Shown: positions 26,493-35,239, counted from the stretch's first letter. The stretch is DNA of 64,000 nt from Streptomyces nymphaeiformis (GCF_014203895.1 NZ_JACHJY010000009.1:434001-498000), one strand, 5' to 3'. Translations and numbers: made by a program. The notes: generated by a model not told the origin, from the letters alone.

Positions 26493-27197
26493 TTACGACC
26501 AGGCAGCGACGAAGTACCCCACGCCGTACGGGGCGTCCTCGAAGAGCAGCCGGCCGTCGAGCCCCGCGCCCTCGGCGGCGCCCGCGAGGACCTGCCAGGG
26601 GGCGCGGCCCGCCGCCTTCAGCTCGGCCGCGAGCCCGGCGTCCAGCGCGAGCAGCGCGGTCGTGTCGGCCGTCCCCAGGGCGCGGGCCGCCTCCGCGTCG
26701 AAACCGGCGGCACGCTCGTCCAGGTAGCCGGGGGCCTTCACGGTCCGGCAGGCGCTGCCGTCGCCCATCACCAGGAGGGCGACGCGCTCGGCGGAACCCG
26801 CCAGCTCGCGGCCGATCCCCGCGCAGACGTCGGGCGTCGCCGCCGCGTCGACGGCCCGGCCCTCGATCGGCGCGTCGGCCCAGGCGGCTCGGGCGAGGAG
26901 CCAGGCGGCGACGGCGAGGGGCGTGGGGAGGGGGCGGCCGGCGGGGCGTGGCCCCTCCCCCAGCTGTACGGAGAGGTCGACGCCGAAACCGGCGAAGGAG
27001 CCCACCGAACCGGCCGGGTACACACCGCCCTCTTCGGCGGGCCCGACGACGTACAGCCGGTCCGGGCGGGAGGCGGCGAGCAGCCCGACGGCGTCCGCAC
27101 AGGCCGCCCGCGCGGCGTCCAGCTCGGGTGCGGCACCGGTCGCGACCTCGGGGACGAGGAGCGGGGGGCTGGGGCAGACGGCTGCGGCGACAAGCAT
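26493..27197 (-). CDS. class III extradiol dioxygenase (LigB)-like protein
   Basis: The 234-residue protein resembles the catalytic B-subunit fold of class III extradiol dioxygenases (LVAAAVCPSPPLLVPEV at the start, LYVVGPAEEGG, VALLVMGDGSACR, then APWQVLAGAAEG near the end). The usual pair of metal-binding His near the N-terminus is not visible: the position after the start reads CPSPPLLVPE. It may not be an active ring-cleaving enzyme. It is placed between miaA and miaB, as in other Streptomyces. Function unknown. Confidence 0.75.
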   Translation of the reverse strand: MLVAAAVCPSPPLLVPEVATGAAPELDAARAACADAVGLLAASRPDRLYVVGPAEEGGVYPAGSVGSFAGFGVDLSVQLGEGPRPAGRPLPTPLAVAAWLLARAAWADAPIEGRAVDAAATPDVCAGIGRELAGSAERVALLVMGDGSACRTVKAPGYLDERAAGFDAEAARALGTADTTALLALDAGLAAELKAAGRAPWQVLAGAAEGAGLDGRLLFEDAPYGVGYFVAAWS

Positions 27198-27236
27198 GAT
27201 CCGCAGCCTACTGCGCCGGCGCGGCGCCCTCTCGTC

Positions 27237-27274
27237 GTGGGCGATCGTTCCGCTGGGGCGGGACGATCGCCCAC
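27237..27274 (-). terminator. hairpin terminator downstream of miaB
   Basis: A 17-bp inverted repeat with one G-T pair (27237-27253 with 27258-27274, loop TGGG) lies 50 bp past the miaB stop. Confidence 0.85.
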
Positions 27275-27323
27275 ACGGCAGCGGGCACGGGCCCGCACGA
27301 AGCGGGGCCCCGGGGCGTGCGGG

Positions 27324-28850
27324 TCAGTGGGTGCCGCAGGCCGGGGTGTCCATGGGCGGGAGCGGGGCCGGGGCGCCGATCTGCGGGAGGCCCAGCATGA
27401 CGCCCGCCGGCTTCGGGGCGGCGGTCGTGCGCTTCTCCCACGCGTCGCCCGCCCGCGTCCGGCGGACGGCCGTGGTCGGGCCCTCGGCGAGGAGGTGGTG
27501 CGGCGCCGCGTACGTGATCTCGACGGTCACCACGTCGCCGGGACGGACGTCCTCGTCCGGCTTCGTGAAGTGGACGAGCCGGTTGTCGGGGGCGCGGCCG
27601 GAGAGCCGGTGGGTCTCGCCGTCCTTGCGGCCCTCGCCCTCCGCGACCATGACCTCCAGGGTGCGGCCGACCTGCTTCTTGTTCTCCTCCCAGGAGATCT
27701 CCTCCTGGAGGGCGACCAGGCGCTCGTAGCGCGCCTGCACGACCTCCTTCGGGATCTGGCCCTCCATGGTCGCCGCCGGGGTTCCGGGGCGCTTGGAGTA
27801 CTGGAAGGTGAACGCGTTCGCGAAGCGGGCCTCGCGGACGGTGTGCATCGTCTGCTCGAAGTCCTCCTCGGTCTCGCCGGGGAAGCCCACGATGATGTCG
27901 GTGGAGATGGCCGCGTGCGGGATGGACGCGCGGACCTTCTCGAGGATGCCGAGGAAACGCTCCTGCCGGTACGAGCGGCGCATGGCCTTGAGGATCGAGT
28001 CCGAGCCGGACTGGAGCGGCATGTGCAGCTGCGGCATGACGTTCGGCGTCTCGGCCATGGCCGCGATGACGTCGTCCGTGAAGTCGCGGGGGTGCGGGGA
28101 GGTGAAGCGGACGCGCTCCAGGCCCTCGATCTGCCCGCAGGCGCGCAGCAGCTTGCTGAAGGCCTCGCGGTCGCCCAGGTCGGAGCCGTACGCGTTGACG
28201 TTCTGGCCGAGCAGGGTGATCTCGGAGACGCCCTCGGCGACGAGGGCCTCGATCTCGGCGAGGATGTCGCCGGGCCGGCGGTCCTCCTCCTTGCCGCGCA
28301 GGGCGGGCACGATACAGAACGTGCAGGTGTTGTTGCAGCCGACGGAGATCGACACCCAGGCGGCGTACGCGGACTCGCGGCGGGTCGGCAGCGTGGAGGG
28401 GAAGGCCTCCAGGGACTCGGCGATCTCGATCTGCGCCTCCTCCTGGACGCGGGCGCGCTCCAGGAGGACCGGCAGCTTGCCGATGTTGTGCGTGCCGAAC
28501 ACCACGTCGACCCAGGGGGCCTTCTTGACGATGGTGTCGCGGTCCTTCTGGGCGAGACAGCCGCCGACGGCGATCTGCATGCCGGGGCGCGTGGTCTTCA
28601 TCGGGGCGAGGCGGCCGAGGTTGCCGTACAGCTTGTTGTCGGCGTTCTCGCGGACCGCGCAGGTGTTGAAGACGACGACGTCGGCGTCGCCGTCCGCGCC
28701 CTTGGGGGCCCGGACGTAACCCGCCTCTTCCAGCAGACCGGAGAGCCGCTCGGAGTCGTGGACGTTCATCTGGCACCCGTAGGTGCGGATCTCGTAGGTC
28801 TTGGTTCCTTGAACGTTCACTGCCGGGCTCCGGTCGCTGCTGAGGGTCAT
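27324..28850 (-). CDS. miaB: tRNA-2-methylthio-N6-dimethylallyladenosine synthase
   Basis: The 508-residue radical-SAM methylthiotransferase adds the 2-methylthio group to i6A37 of tRNA. The auxiliary cluster Cys are in YGCQMNVHD, NTCAVRENA and GGCLAQKD; the radical-SAM CxxxCxxC is CNNTCTFC. A TRAM domain follows (residues about 380-450). The last ~50 residues are Pro/Ala-rich and extend beyond the TRAM domain, as in other Streptomyces. It works after MiaA. The start is ATG 28850. Confidence 0.96.
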   Translation of the reverse strand: MTLSSDRSPAVNVQGTKTYEIRTYGCQMNVHDSERLSGLLEEAGYVRAPKGADGDADVVVFNTCAVRENADNKLYGNLGRLAPMKTTRPGMQIAVGGCLAQKDRDTIVKKAPWVDVVFGTHNIGKLPVLLERARVQEEAQIEIAESLEAFPSTLPTRRESAYAAWVSISVGCNNTCTFCIVPALRGKEEDRRPGDILAEIEALVAEGVSEITLLGQNVNAYGSDLGDREAFSKLLRACGQIEGLERVRFTSPHPRDFTDDVIAAMAETPNVMPQLHMPLQSGSDSILKAMRRSYRQERFLGILEKVRASIPHAAISTDIIVGFPGETEEDFEQTMHTVREARFANAFTFQYSKRPGTPAATMEGQIPKEVVQARYERLVALQEEISWEENKKQVGRTLEVMVAEGEGRKDGETHRLSGRAPDNRLVHFTKPDEDVRPGDVVTVEITYAAPHHLLAEGPTTAVRRTRAGDAWEKRTTAAPKPAGVMLGLPQIGAPAPLPPMDTPACGTH

Positions 28851-29083
28851 GGCTCAAGGGTAGGTGCTTCCGGAGGGGCGACGGCCCGGGTGCTGCCGCC
28901 CCCGTCCCCCGGCGCGGGTCGCGCGGCCGAAGGCTCCGGTGGCGGTGGCGCTCCGGACGTGACGGTCGCCGATCGCGAGGGGGCTCGGCATGCGCAAGCG
29001 GGGATCAGATCGGGCGACCGCGTTCCGGAGCAGTACTGTTCGGCGACGTCGTGATCGGGCGACGGCGCGGAGGGGCGGACGGC
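28851..29083. promoter_or_regulatory. divergent intergenic region miaB / SUKH gene
   Basis: These 233 bp hold no gene. A near-palindrome GAGCAGTACTGTTC (about 29028-29041) contains a -10-like TACTGT (29034-29039) for the plus strand. It could be an operator over a promoter for the downstream SUKH gene. Evidence is weak. Confidence 0.35.
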
Positions 29084-29629
29084 ATGGTGAGCGTGGAAGA
29101 GCTGGAGGCCGTACTCCCGTCGATGACTCCGTGGCGCGTGCCCGGTGGGCGCGGCGTGGACTGGGTCGCCCTGGAGGCGGGCCTCGGGACGGCGCTGCCC
29201 TCGGACTTCCGTTCCCTGGCGGAGGCGTATCCGGTGCTGGTCGTCGACGGTTTCCTGACGGTGTCGGTTCCCCGGCCCGGCGCCGAGGCGCTGTGGGCGT
29301 CCGAGGCCGGGAACGACGAGGTCCTCCAGGATCTGTTCGAGATGGGCGACACCGGGGACTACCTCCCCTTCCCGCGGCCGGGCGGTCTGATCGCCTGGGC
29401 GTCGTCCGGTTCCGGGGACGCGTTCTACTGGAGGACGAGCCCGGCCGCCGACCCGGACGCGTGGCCGGTGGTCGTGCGCGGGGACAACGGCGACTGGTCG
29501 GAGTTCCCGGTCGGTGCCGTGGCGTTCCTGGCGGGCGTCTACGGGCGCACCGTCGAGGTGGGCGGCATGCCCGGGGATTTCCCCGGGCACGACCCGCGCG
29601 TGCTGGGCCTGAGCGACGACGTCAGGTGA
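29084..29629 (+). CDS. SMI1/KNR4 (SUKH) family protein
   Basis: The 181-residue protein has a SUKH-like fold pattern: LEAGLGTALPSDFRSLAEAYP near residues 25-50, then GDYLPFPRPGGLIAWASS and later DPDAWPVVVRGDNGDWSEF. SUKH proteins often act as immunity proteins against nuclease-type toxins, but no toxin gene is next to this one and many Streptomyces SUKH genes are solitary. I chose ATG 29084 with GGAGGGG upstream; a GTG at 29051 is possible. Confidence 0.8.
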   Translation: MVSVEELEAVLPSMTPWRVPGGRGVDWVALEAGLGTALPSDFRSLAEAYPVLVVDGFLTVSVPRPGAEALWASEAGNDEVLQDLFEMGDTGDYLPFPRPGGLIAWASSGSGDAFYWRTSPAADPDAWPVVVRGDNGDWSEFPVGAVAFLAGVYGRTVEVGGMPGDFPGHDPRVLGLSDDVR

Positions 29630-29655
29630 TCGGCTGCTGATCTGCGGGCGTCGCC

Positions 29656-30564
29656 TCAGCGCATGTCCGCCGGGCGGGCCCCGCCTTCGAAGGGGAAGCG
29701 GCGGCGGAAGTCGTCGGCGGCGTCCTCCAGGGTGCAGAAGGTGACGCCGGCGTGCCCCGACACGTACTCGATGAAGCGTTCCAGCATGAGGAGGACCTGC
29801 GGGCGGCCGCTCACGTCGGGGTGGAGGGTCACCGGGACGACCGCGTAGTCGAGCTCGCGGTACACCCAGTCGAACTGGTCGCGCCAGTCCTGCTCCAGGG
29901 CGCGGGGGCTGACGTAGCCGTGGCTGTTGTGGGCGTGCTTGTTGAACATCATGGGCGGCAGGTCGTCGACGTACCAGTTGCCGCAGAACTCCACGAGGTC
30001 GACCTCGTGGCCGTGGACCAGCGGCTTCATCCAGTCCTTGGCGTCCTTCGCGTAGTCGATCTTCGTCCAGCTGTCGCCGACGCGGGCGTAGAACGGGGTG
30101 AAGTCGCGGTAGTTCTGGCTGTGGTCGTAGGAGAAGCCGTACTTGTGGAGGAGGGCCGCCGTGTGCGGGGACATCTCCCACCAGGGCGCCACGTAGCCGC
30201 GCGGGCGGCGGCCGGTGTACTCCTCGATCAACTCGACGGAGCGGGCGAGGACGTCCTCCTCCTGCCGGGGGCTCATCGCGATCGGGTTCTCGTGCGAGTA
30301 GCCGTGCGCGCCGACCTCGTGGCCCGCCTCCACGACCATGCGGGTCTGCTCGGGGAAGGTCTCGATGGAGTGGCCGGGGATGAACCAGCTGGTCCGGATC
30401 CCGTACCGCTCGAAGAGCTTGAGCAGGCGCGGGGTGCCGATCTCGCCCGCGAAGACGCCCCGCTGGATGTCGTTCGGGGAGTCCTCGCCGCCGTAGCTGC
30501 CGAGCCAGCCGGCGACGGCGTCGACGTCGACGCCCAGGGCGATCTTGATGTCCTTCGTGGTCAT
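29656..30564 (-). CDS. polysaccharide deacetylase / PuuE-type amidohydrolase
   Basis: The 302-residue NodB-type fold protein has the metal-site Asp-Asp near GVDVDAV (residues 12-16) and the His pair in GHEVGAHGYSHENP. The C-terminal VTLHPDVSGRPQVL and the helix after it resemble cofactor-independent allantoinase (PuuE-like) rather than a cell-wall deacetylase. There is no signal peptide, so it acts in the cytoplasm. Its ATG overlaps the stop of the racemase-GAF gene by 4 bp. With that gene and the transporter, it suggests uptake and hydrolysis of a cyclic amide or ureide; this is inference. Confidence 0.85.
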   Translation of the reverse strand: MTTKDIKIALGVDVDAVAGWLGSYGGEDSPNDIQRGVFAGEIGTPRLLKLFERYGIRTSWFIPGHSIETFPEQTRMVVEAGHEVGAHGYSHENPIAMSPRQEEDVLARSVELIEEYTGRRPRGYVAPWWEMSPHTAALLHKYGFSYDHSQNYRDFTPFYARVGDSWTKIDYAKDAKDWMKPLVHGHEVDLVEFCGNWYVDDLPPMMFNKHAHNSHGYVSPRALEQDWRDQFDWVYRELDYAVVPVTLHPDVSGRPQVLLMLERFIEYVSGHAGVTFCTLEDAADDFRRRFPFEGGARPADMR

Positions 30565-31727
30565 GCGGCGTGGGCCTTTCCGTACGTGTCGAGCAGGTGG
30601 TGCACATCGGCGATCGCGGCGGCCATGGCGGCCCGGCCGGTGGCGCTCCACTCGCGCTCCGCGAGGCTGTGGGCGGAGATCCAGCCGGTCATGTCGGTGT
30701 CGCGGACGACCGGCGCGAGCAGTTGCGCGCGGACGCCGTAGACGTCGATCAGGGCCTGTGGCGGCCTCGGGTCGTCCCGGAAGTGGGGCTGGACGAGCGG
30801 GATCCGGTGCCGCTCCAGCCACTCGACGGTGTTGAGCCGGCGCTGGTCGAGGCCCGCGTCGCGACGGATGGAGCGGACGCCGGGGCCGAGTGCCTCGCCT
30901 GCGGTGAGGTCCACGTGCAGGCCGTGCCCGGGCAGGTCGAGCCGCAGGGTGGTGCGGTCGGCGCCGATGGCCGTGCGCAGCTCGGTGAGCACCCGCTGGA
31001 AGCCGGCGCGCAGGCTTCCGGAGCGCAGCAGGTCGCCGTGGCCGTCGAGGGCGGGGTGTGCGCCCGCCAGGTCGAGCGCCTTCCACAGCGTGGCGGTCAC
31101 GCTGTCGAAGACCGGTATACCAAGTGTGGTCTCCAGTCCGGCGGCGGCACCCGCGCCGTACACGTTGGTGCACACGACCGCGACGGCGTGGGCGTCCGCG
31201 GCGGCCTGTTCGATCTGCCGGGCCACGTCGGTCTCGGGGATGCGGGCGAACGCCTCGTTGTCGGAGACCCCGAACGGCTCGGCGAGCGCGCAGTCCAGGC
31301 CCTCGGCGGCGTACGTGGTGACGATCCGCTCGGCGACGTCACTGGTGTAGGGGACGGCCAGGCCGAGCCGGGTCACGCCGTACGCGGCGCAGGCGTCGAG
31401 CAGCGCGAGCGTGGAGGTGGTGGCCGGGACGCCGGTCTCCGCGGTGATCGCGGCGGCCAGCTGCCGGTCGTGGTCGACGCCGAGCCAGGAGCCGGAGGTG
31501 CCGTTCCAGGCGATGACGTCGACGCGGGCGTCGGCGAGCTGCCGGGCGGCCGCGAGCATCGGTTCGGCGGCGAACTGGGCGTCGGAGCCGCCGTCGAGGG
31601 CGATCCGGGTGACGGGGACGCGCGCGAAGTGGGCGCTCGCGAGGTCCCGGGCCCCGTCGAGGAGGCGGTAGGTGACCGGCTCCAGACAGGTGTTGGAGGA
31701 CGGGGTGAGCATGCCGATACGGATCAT
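30561..31727 (-). CDS. Asp/Glu racemase-fold (AMDase/maleate isomerase-like) protein fused to a GAF domain
   Basis: The 388-residue protein has an Asp/Glu-racemase-type domain (residues 1-235: IGMLTPSSNTCLEPVTYRL, AWNGTSGSWLG, VVCTNVYGAGAA) and a GAF-like C-terminal domain (from about 240). In the first half the catalytic Cys position is Gly (WNGTSGS), while the second half keeps Cys (VVCTNV). That is the pattern of arylmalonate decarboxylase rather than a two-Cys racemase. Both gene ends overlap neighbours by 4 bp (ATGA), so it is translationally coupled with the MFS and deacetylase genes. The GAF domain may sense a ligand or bind substrate. Exact reaction unknown. Confidence 0.82.
   Translation of the reverse strand: MIRIGMLTPSSNTCLEPVTYRLLDGARDLASAHFARVPVTRIALDGGSDAQFAAEPMLAAARQLADARVDVIAWNGTSGSWLGVDHDRQLAAAITAETGVPATTSTLALLDACAAYGVTRLGLAVPYTSDVAERIVTTYAAEGLDCALAEPFGVSDNEAFARIPETDVARQIEQAAADAHAVAVVCTNVYGAGAAAGLETTLGIPVFDSVTATLWKALDLAGAHPALDGHGDLLRSGSLRAGFQRVLTELRTAIGADRTTLRLDLPGHGLHVDLTAGEALGPGVRSIRRDAGLDQRRLNTVEWLERHRIPLVQPHFRDDPRPPQALIDVYGVRAQLLAPVVRDTDMTGWISAHSLAEREWSATGRAAMAAAIADVHHLLDTYGKAHAA
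31113..31124. promoter_or_regulatory. third GntR-type operator-like site inside the racemase-GAF gene
   Basis: CGGTATACCAAG matches the two intergenic sites at 33122 and 33160 in 11 of 12 positions. It lies within the coding region, about 2 kb downstream of the operon start. Confidence 0.5.
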
Positions 31728-33052
31728 CGGACGGCGAGCCTCCTGCTGTAGTCGATGACGAGGGACGAGACGGTGAAGAGGACACCCGCGCCGACGAAGT
31801 AGAGCAGCGCCCAGGTGTACGAGCCGGTGCCGCCGACGATGTAGCCGACGGCGATGGGGGTGACGATTCCGGCGATGTTGCCGGCGAGGTTCATCGCGCC
31901 GCCGACGACGCCGGCGTTGGACCGGCCGGCCAGGGTGGAGGGCAGCGACCAGTAGAGGCCCGCCCAGCGCAGGAAGAACATGACGGCGGAGAGGAGGACG
32001 ACGGCGGTCGTCGGGTCCGGTACGAGGACCACGCCGAGCAGTCCCGCGACGACGGCCGCGCCCGCGACGCCCATCATGGTGCGCATCACGGCGTTGGCGC
32101 CCGCCCCGGCGGCCTTGCGGCGGTCGGAGATCCAGCCGCCGGTGAGCTCGCCGACGAAGCCGGAGCCGAAGATGACCAGGGTCGACCAGCCGATGGTCTT
32201 GATGTCGAAGCCCTTGGTCTCGGAGAGGTAGAGCGGGCCCCAGGTGAGCAGGCCGTAGAAGACGCCGTTGAAGCCCATCCAGCCCAGGCACATCGCCCAG
32301 AACGAGCGGTGCCTGAGGTACGGGCGTAGGCCGGTGCGCTCGTCGGCCGGGCCGGCCGCGTCCTCGGCGGCGTGCGCGCTCTCGATGTACGAGGCCTCGG
32401 CGTCGTTCACGCCGGGGTGCTCGCGCGGGGTGTCGCGGACGTACCAGGCGGCGCACAGGCCGATGACGACGGTCAGCACGCCGGCGATGACGAAGCTGGT
32501 CCGCCAGCTGCCGGTCCAGGCGATGAGCGCGGAGATGAGGATGCCGCCGAGCGCGGCGCCGAGCGGGGCGCCGCCGTCGAGCAGCACCGCGCCCCGGCCG
32601 CGTTCCTTCGCGGGCAGCCACTGGGCGTTGAGCTTGCCGCCGGCGGGCATGACGGGGGCTTCGACGGCGCCGAGGAGGAGGCGGTAGCCGAGCAGGGATC
32701 CCGCGCCGGTGGCGGCGGCGGTCGCGGCCTGGGCCACGCCCCAGCCGATGCAGGCGCCGGAGACCATCCTGCGGGGGCCGAAGCGGTCGGCGAGCCAGCC
32801 GCCGGGGATCTGCATCAGCGCGTACGTCCAGAAGAAGGCGCTGAGGACGAAGCCGGTGGTCTCCTTGGAGAGGCCCAGGTCGTCGGTGATCAGGGGCAGG
32901 GCGACGGAGACGGAGCCGCGGTCGATGTAGTTGAGCGCGACGACGCCGAGGAGCAGGACGAACATCTTCCAGCGGACCCGGCTGGGACGGCCGCCGGCGG
33001 GGGCGGGGGCGGTCGCGGCGGGGACGGTCTTGCCGAGCGGTGTGGTACTCAC
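31724..33052 (-). CDS. MFS transporter, anion:cation symporter (ACS) type
   Basis: The 442-residue protein has twelve hydrophobic segments and ACS-family features: NYIDRGSVSVALPLITDDLG after the first helix, and GGWLADRFGPRRM between helices 2 and 3. Family members take up organic anions such as phthalate, glucarate or allantoate. I chose GTG 33052, seven bases after GAGGG, over a TTG two codons upstream. The gene is first in the MFS, racemase-GAF, deacetylase operon. It is divergent from the GntR gene, which probably represses it through the GGTATACC sites. Confidence 0.88.
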   Translation of the reverse strand: MSTTPLGKTVPAATAPAPAGGRPSRVRWKMFVLLLGVVALNYIDRGSVSVALPLITDDLGLSKETTGFVLSAFFWTYALMQIPGGWLADRFGPRRMVSGACIGWGVAQAATAAATGAGSLLGYRLLLGAVEAPVMPAGGKLNAQWLPAKERGRGAVLLDGGAPLGAALGGILISALIAWTGSWRTSFVIAGVLTVVIGLCAAWYVRDTPREHPGVNDAEASYIESAHAAEDAAGPADERTGLRPYLRHRSFWAMCLGWMGFNGVFYGLLTWGPLYLSETKGFDIKTIGWSTLVIFGSGFVGELTGGWISDRRKAAGAGANAVMRTMMGVAGAAVVAGLLGVVLVPDPTTAVVLLSAVMFFLRWAGLYWSLPSTLAGRSNAGVVGGAMNLAGNIAGIVTPIAVGYIVGGTGSYTWALLYFVGAGVLFTVSSLVIDYSRRLAVR

Positions 33053-33121
33053 GGACAAACCCTCGATTCACAGATCGCACAGGGTGAGACGTCGAGCGCG
33101 GCGGGGCCCCGAGCCGCGTTT

Positions 33122-33171
33122 CGGTATACCAAAGCAGTGAGCCGAGAGGCCGTCAAGCGTTTGGTATACCG
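33122..33171. promoter_or_regulatory. inverted GGTATACC operator pair between transporter operon and gntR gene
   Basis: CGGTATACCAAA (33122-33133) and its exact inverse TTTGGTATACCG (33160-33171) have their palindrome centres 40 bp apart. Each half-site core GGTATACC is itself palindromic. They fit FadR/FCD-type GntR operators controlling both divergent units. Confidence 0.8.
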
Positions 33172-33197
33172 TGACCGCATCGATACGGGGAGGGCAC

Positions 33198-33866
33198 ATG
33201 ACCGAGACCGAGGGCGCCGCGACCATCTCCAGCGGCGGCGGCTGGCTCCGCGACCAGGTCTGCGAGGGGCTGCGGGACCGCATCATCGACGGACGGCTGC
33301 GGCCGGGGGACCGGCTCGTCGAGCGCGACGTGGCCGAGGAGTTCGGGGTCTCCCGCGTCCCGGTGCGCGAGGCCATCCGCATCCTGCTCGGCGAGGGCTT
33401 CCTGCAGGCCCTCTCACCGCGCCGGATCGTCGTCCGCGAACTCTCCGGGCAGGACGTGGAGAACCTCTTCGACCTGCGCGAGGCCCTGGAGGTGCTGGCC
33501 GCCCGCAGGGCCGCCGAACGCCGCACGGAGGCCCAACTCGAAGAGCTCCGCGCCCTGTTGGAGGAAGCGCGCAAGGTGACGCTGTCCGGGCGTCCGGAGC
33601 GCGTCTCCCGCGCCAACGCCGCCTTCCACCACCACATCGTGGAACTCGCGGGCAACGACATGCTCGCCACCACCCTGGAGTCCCTGGAGGGACGCCTCCG
33701 CTGGCTCTTCCAGCAGATCGACGACCCCGGCTCCCTCTGGGCGGAGCACCGCATGCTGTACGAGGCGATCGCCGCGGGCGACGCCGACGCGGCGGCCGAC
33801 TGCTCCCTCCGCCACATCCGCCACTACCGCGAGGTGGCGCTGGGGCTGCTCTTCGACGGGACGTGA
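33198..33866 (+). CDS. GntR-family (FCD) transcriptional regulator
   Basis: The 222-residue regulator has an N-terminal winged HTH (LRDRIIDGRLRPGDRL, then FGVSRVPVREAIRILLGEGF) and an all-helical FCD ligand domain (LFDLREALEVLAARRAAER, HHHIVELAGNDML). I chose ATG 33198 after GGGGAGGG. The GGTATACC sites lie immediately upstream, so it likely controls itself and the divergent MFS operon, with a pathway metabolite as inducer. Confidence 0.93.
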   Translation: MTETEGAATISSGGGWLRDQVCEGLRDRIIDGRLRPGDRLVERDVAEEFGVSRVPVREAIRILLGEGFLQALSPRRIVVRELSGQDVENLFDLREALEVLAARRAAERRTEAQLEELRALLEEARKVTLSGRPERVSRANAAFHHHIVELAGNDMLATTLESLEGRLRWLFQQIDDPGSLWAEHRMLYEAIAAGDADAAADCSLRHIRHYREVALGLLFDGT

Positions 33867-33955
33867 GCGCGGGGCGGAGCGGGACACCCCCGCCCCTCGG
33901 GCCGCCGGGCGGCACGTGGACTCCGCGCCCCGCACCCTGCGCCCCGCACCCACGG

Positions 33956-33985
33956 TTCGCACATCATGATGTTCATTCGCACATC
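33956..33985 (+). promoter_or_regulatory. direct-repeat operator upstream of the DeoR-type gene
   Basis: TTCGCACATC occurs at 33956-33965 and 33976-33985, 20 bp apart (two helical turns). Between them lies the perfect palindrome CATCATGATG (33963-33972). The position, 20 bp before the start codon, suggests autoregulation. Confidence 0.65.
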
Positions 33986-34004
33986 TGCGTGGTAGAAAAG
34001 TGCC

Positions 34005-34790
34005 ATGGGTGTCGCCAATCGTCTGGACCTGACCCTGCGGCTGGTGCAGGGCTCCGACCGGGTCTCCGTGTCGGAGCTCTCCCTTCGCCTGGGTGTCTCG
34101 GAGATGACCGTGCGCAGGGACCTCGACGCGCTGGAGCGTCAGGGTCTGGTGCGCAGGGTGCACGGTGGCGCCGTCGCCACGCGCGTGCGTGCGGAGCAGG
34201 CCGGGTTCACCGCACGGGAGCCCTGGCAGGCCGCGACCAAGGACCGGCTCGGCGCGGCCGTGGCCGCGCTCGTGGAGCCCGGTTCGCGCGTGCTCCTCGA
34301 CGCGGGGACCACGACCGTGCACGTCGCCGAGCATCTGGCCGGGCGCGGCCCGCTGACGGTGGCCGTGCTGAGCCTCCAGGCGGCGGCAGTCCTGGCCGAC
34401 CGGCCCGGGATCGACCTCCTCGTCGTGGGCGGCCGCTCGCGTCCCGGCGAGCGCTCCCTCGTCGGACCGCTCGCGCTGCGCACCCTCGGAGACCTGGCCT
34501 TCGACTGCTTCGTGATGTCCATCGGCGGTGTGCACGCCGGGCACGGATGGTCGGAGTTCTCCCTCGACGACGCGGCCGTCAAGCAGTCCGGACTCGCCCG
34601 GGCCGCCCGTACGGTCGCCGTCGCGGACGCGACCAAGCTGGGCGTGCGCGCGTTCAGCCGGGTCGCCCCCCTCGACGCGGTGCACCAGTTCGTCACCGAC
34701 CGGGCCGCCGAGGACGCCGCCACGCACCCCCGTGGCCCCGAGACCCTGGACGCCCTGCGCGACGCGGGCGTCGAGACGGTGCTCGCCTGA
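34005..34790 (+). CDS. DeoR-family transcriptional regulator
   Basis: The 261-residue repressor has the DeoR HTH (VSVSELSLRLGVSEMTVRRD, DALERQGLVRRVHGGAV) and a sugar-isomerase-like effector domain (DAGTTTVHVAEHL, VVGGRSRPGERSLVGP, ADATKLG). DeoR proteins usually respond to phosphorylated sugars or nucleosides. It is followed after 71 bp by the DUF4406 and NudK genes in the same direction, so a sugar-nucleotide link is likely. Confidence 0.93.
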   Translation: MGVANRLDLTLRLVQGSDRVSVSELSLRLGVSEMTVRRDLDALERQGLVRRVHGGAVATRVRAEQAGFTAREPWQAATKDRLGAAVAALVEPGSRVLLDAGTTTVHVAEHLAGRGPLTVAVLSLQAAAVLADRPGIDLLVVGGRSRPGERSLVGPLALRTLGDLAFDCFVMSIGGVHAGHGWSEFSLDDAAVKQSGLARAARTVAVADATKLGVRAFSRVAPLDAVHQFVTDRAAEDAATHPRGPETLDALRDAGVETVLA

Positions 34791-34861
34791 ACCCTGGCGC
34801 CTCGCGCCCGCGCCTACACCTACGCCCCCACCCGTACCCCTGCTCAAGGAGTGATGCGGTC

Positions 34862-35239
34862 GTGACCCCTGAACCCCGCCCCCTGATGATCCTCGTCGCC
34901 GGGCCCTACCGGTCCGGCACCGGCGACGACCCCCACAGGCTCGCCGCCAACGTGCGGGCGATGAACGAGGCGGCGCTCGTGCTCTTCCGTGCCGGGCACC
35001 TGCCCGTCACGGGCGAAGCCCTCGCCCTCCCGCTCGTGGAGACCGCCGGCAGCGCCGGTCCCGGCGACCCCCTCTTCGACGAGATCTTCCACCCCGTGGC
35101 CGAGCGGCTGCTGTCCCGCTGCGACGCGGTGCTGCGGATCGGCGGCCCCTCCGAGGGCGCGGACCGGATGGTCGCCAGGGCCCTCGGACAGGGCGCGGCC
35201 GTGTACACGGACATCGCCGCCGTCCCGGCCGCCCGATGA
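34862..35239 (+). CDS. DUF4406 / nucleoside 2-deoxyribosyltransferase-like protein
   Basis: The 125-residue protein starts with LMILVAGPYRSG and continues with RLAANVRAMNEAALVLFRAG and CDAVLRIGGPSEGADRMVA. This pattern belongs to the deoxyribosyltransferase-like Rossmann fold that binds nucleotides or nucleosides. AAGGAG lies upstream of GTG 34862, with a four-codon frame (ATG CGG TCG TGA) in between. Its stop overlaps the NudK start by 4 bp. Substrate unknown. Confidence 0.8.
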   Translation: MTPEPRPLMILVAGPYRSGTGDDPHRLAANVRAMNEAALVLFRAGHLPVTGEALALPLVETAGSAGPGDPLFDEIFHPVAERLLSRCDAVLRIGGPSEGADRMVARALGQGAAVYTDIAAVPAAR

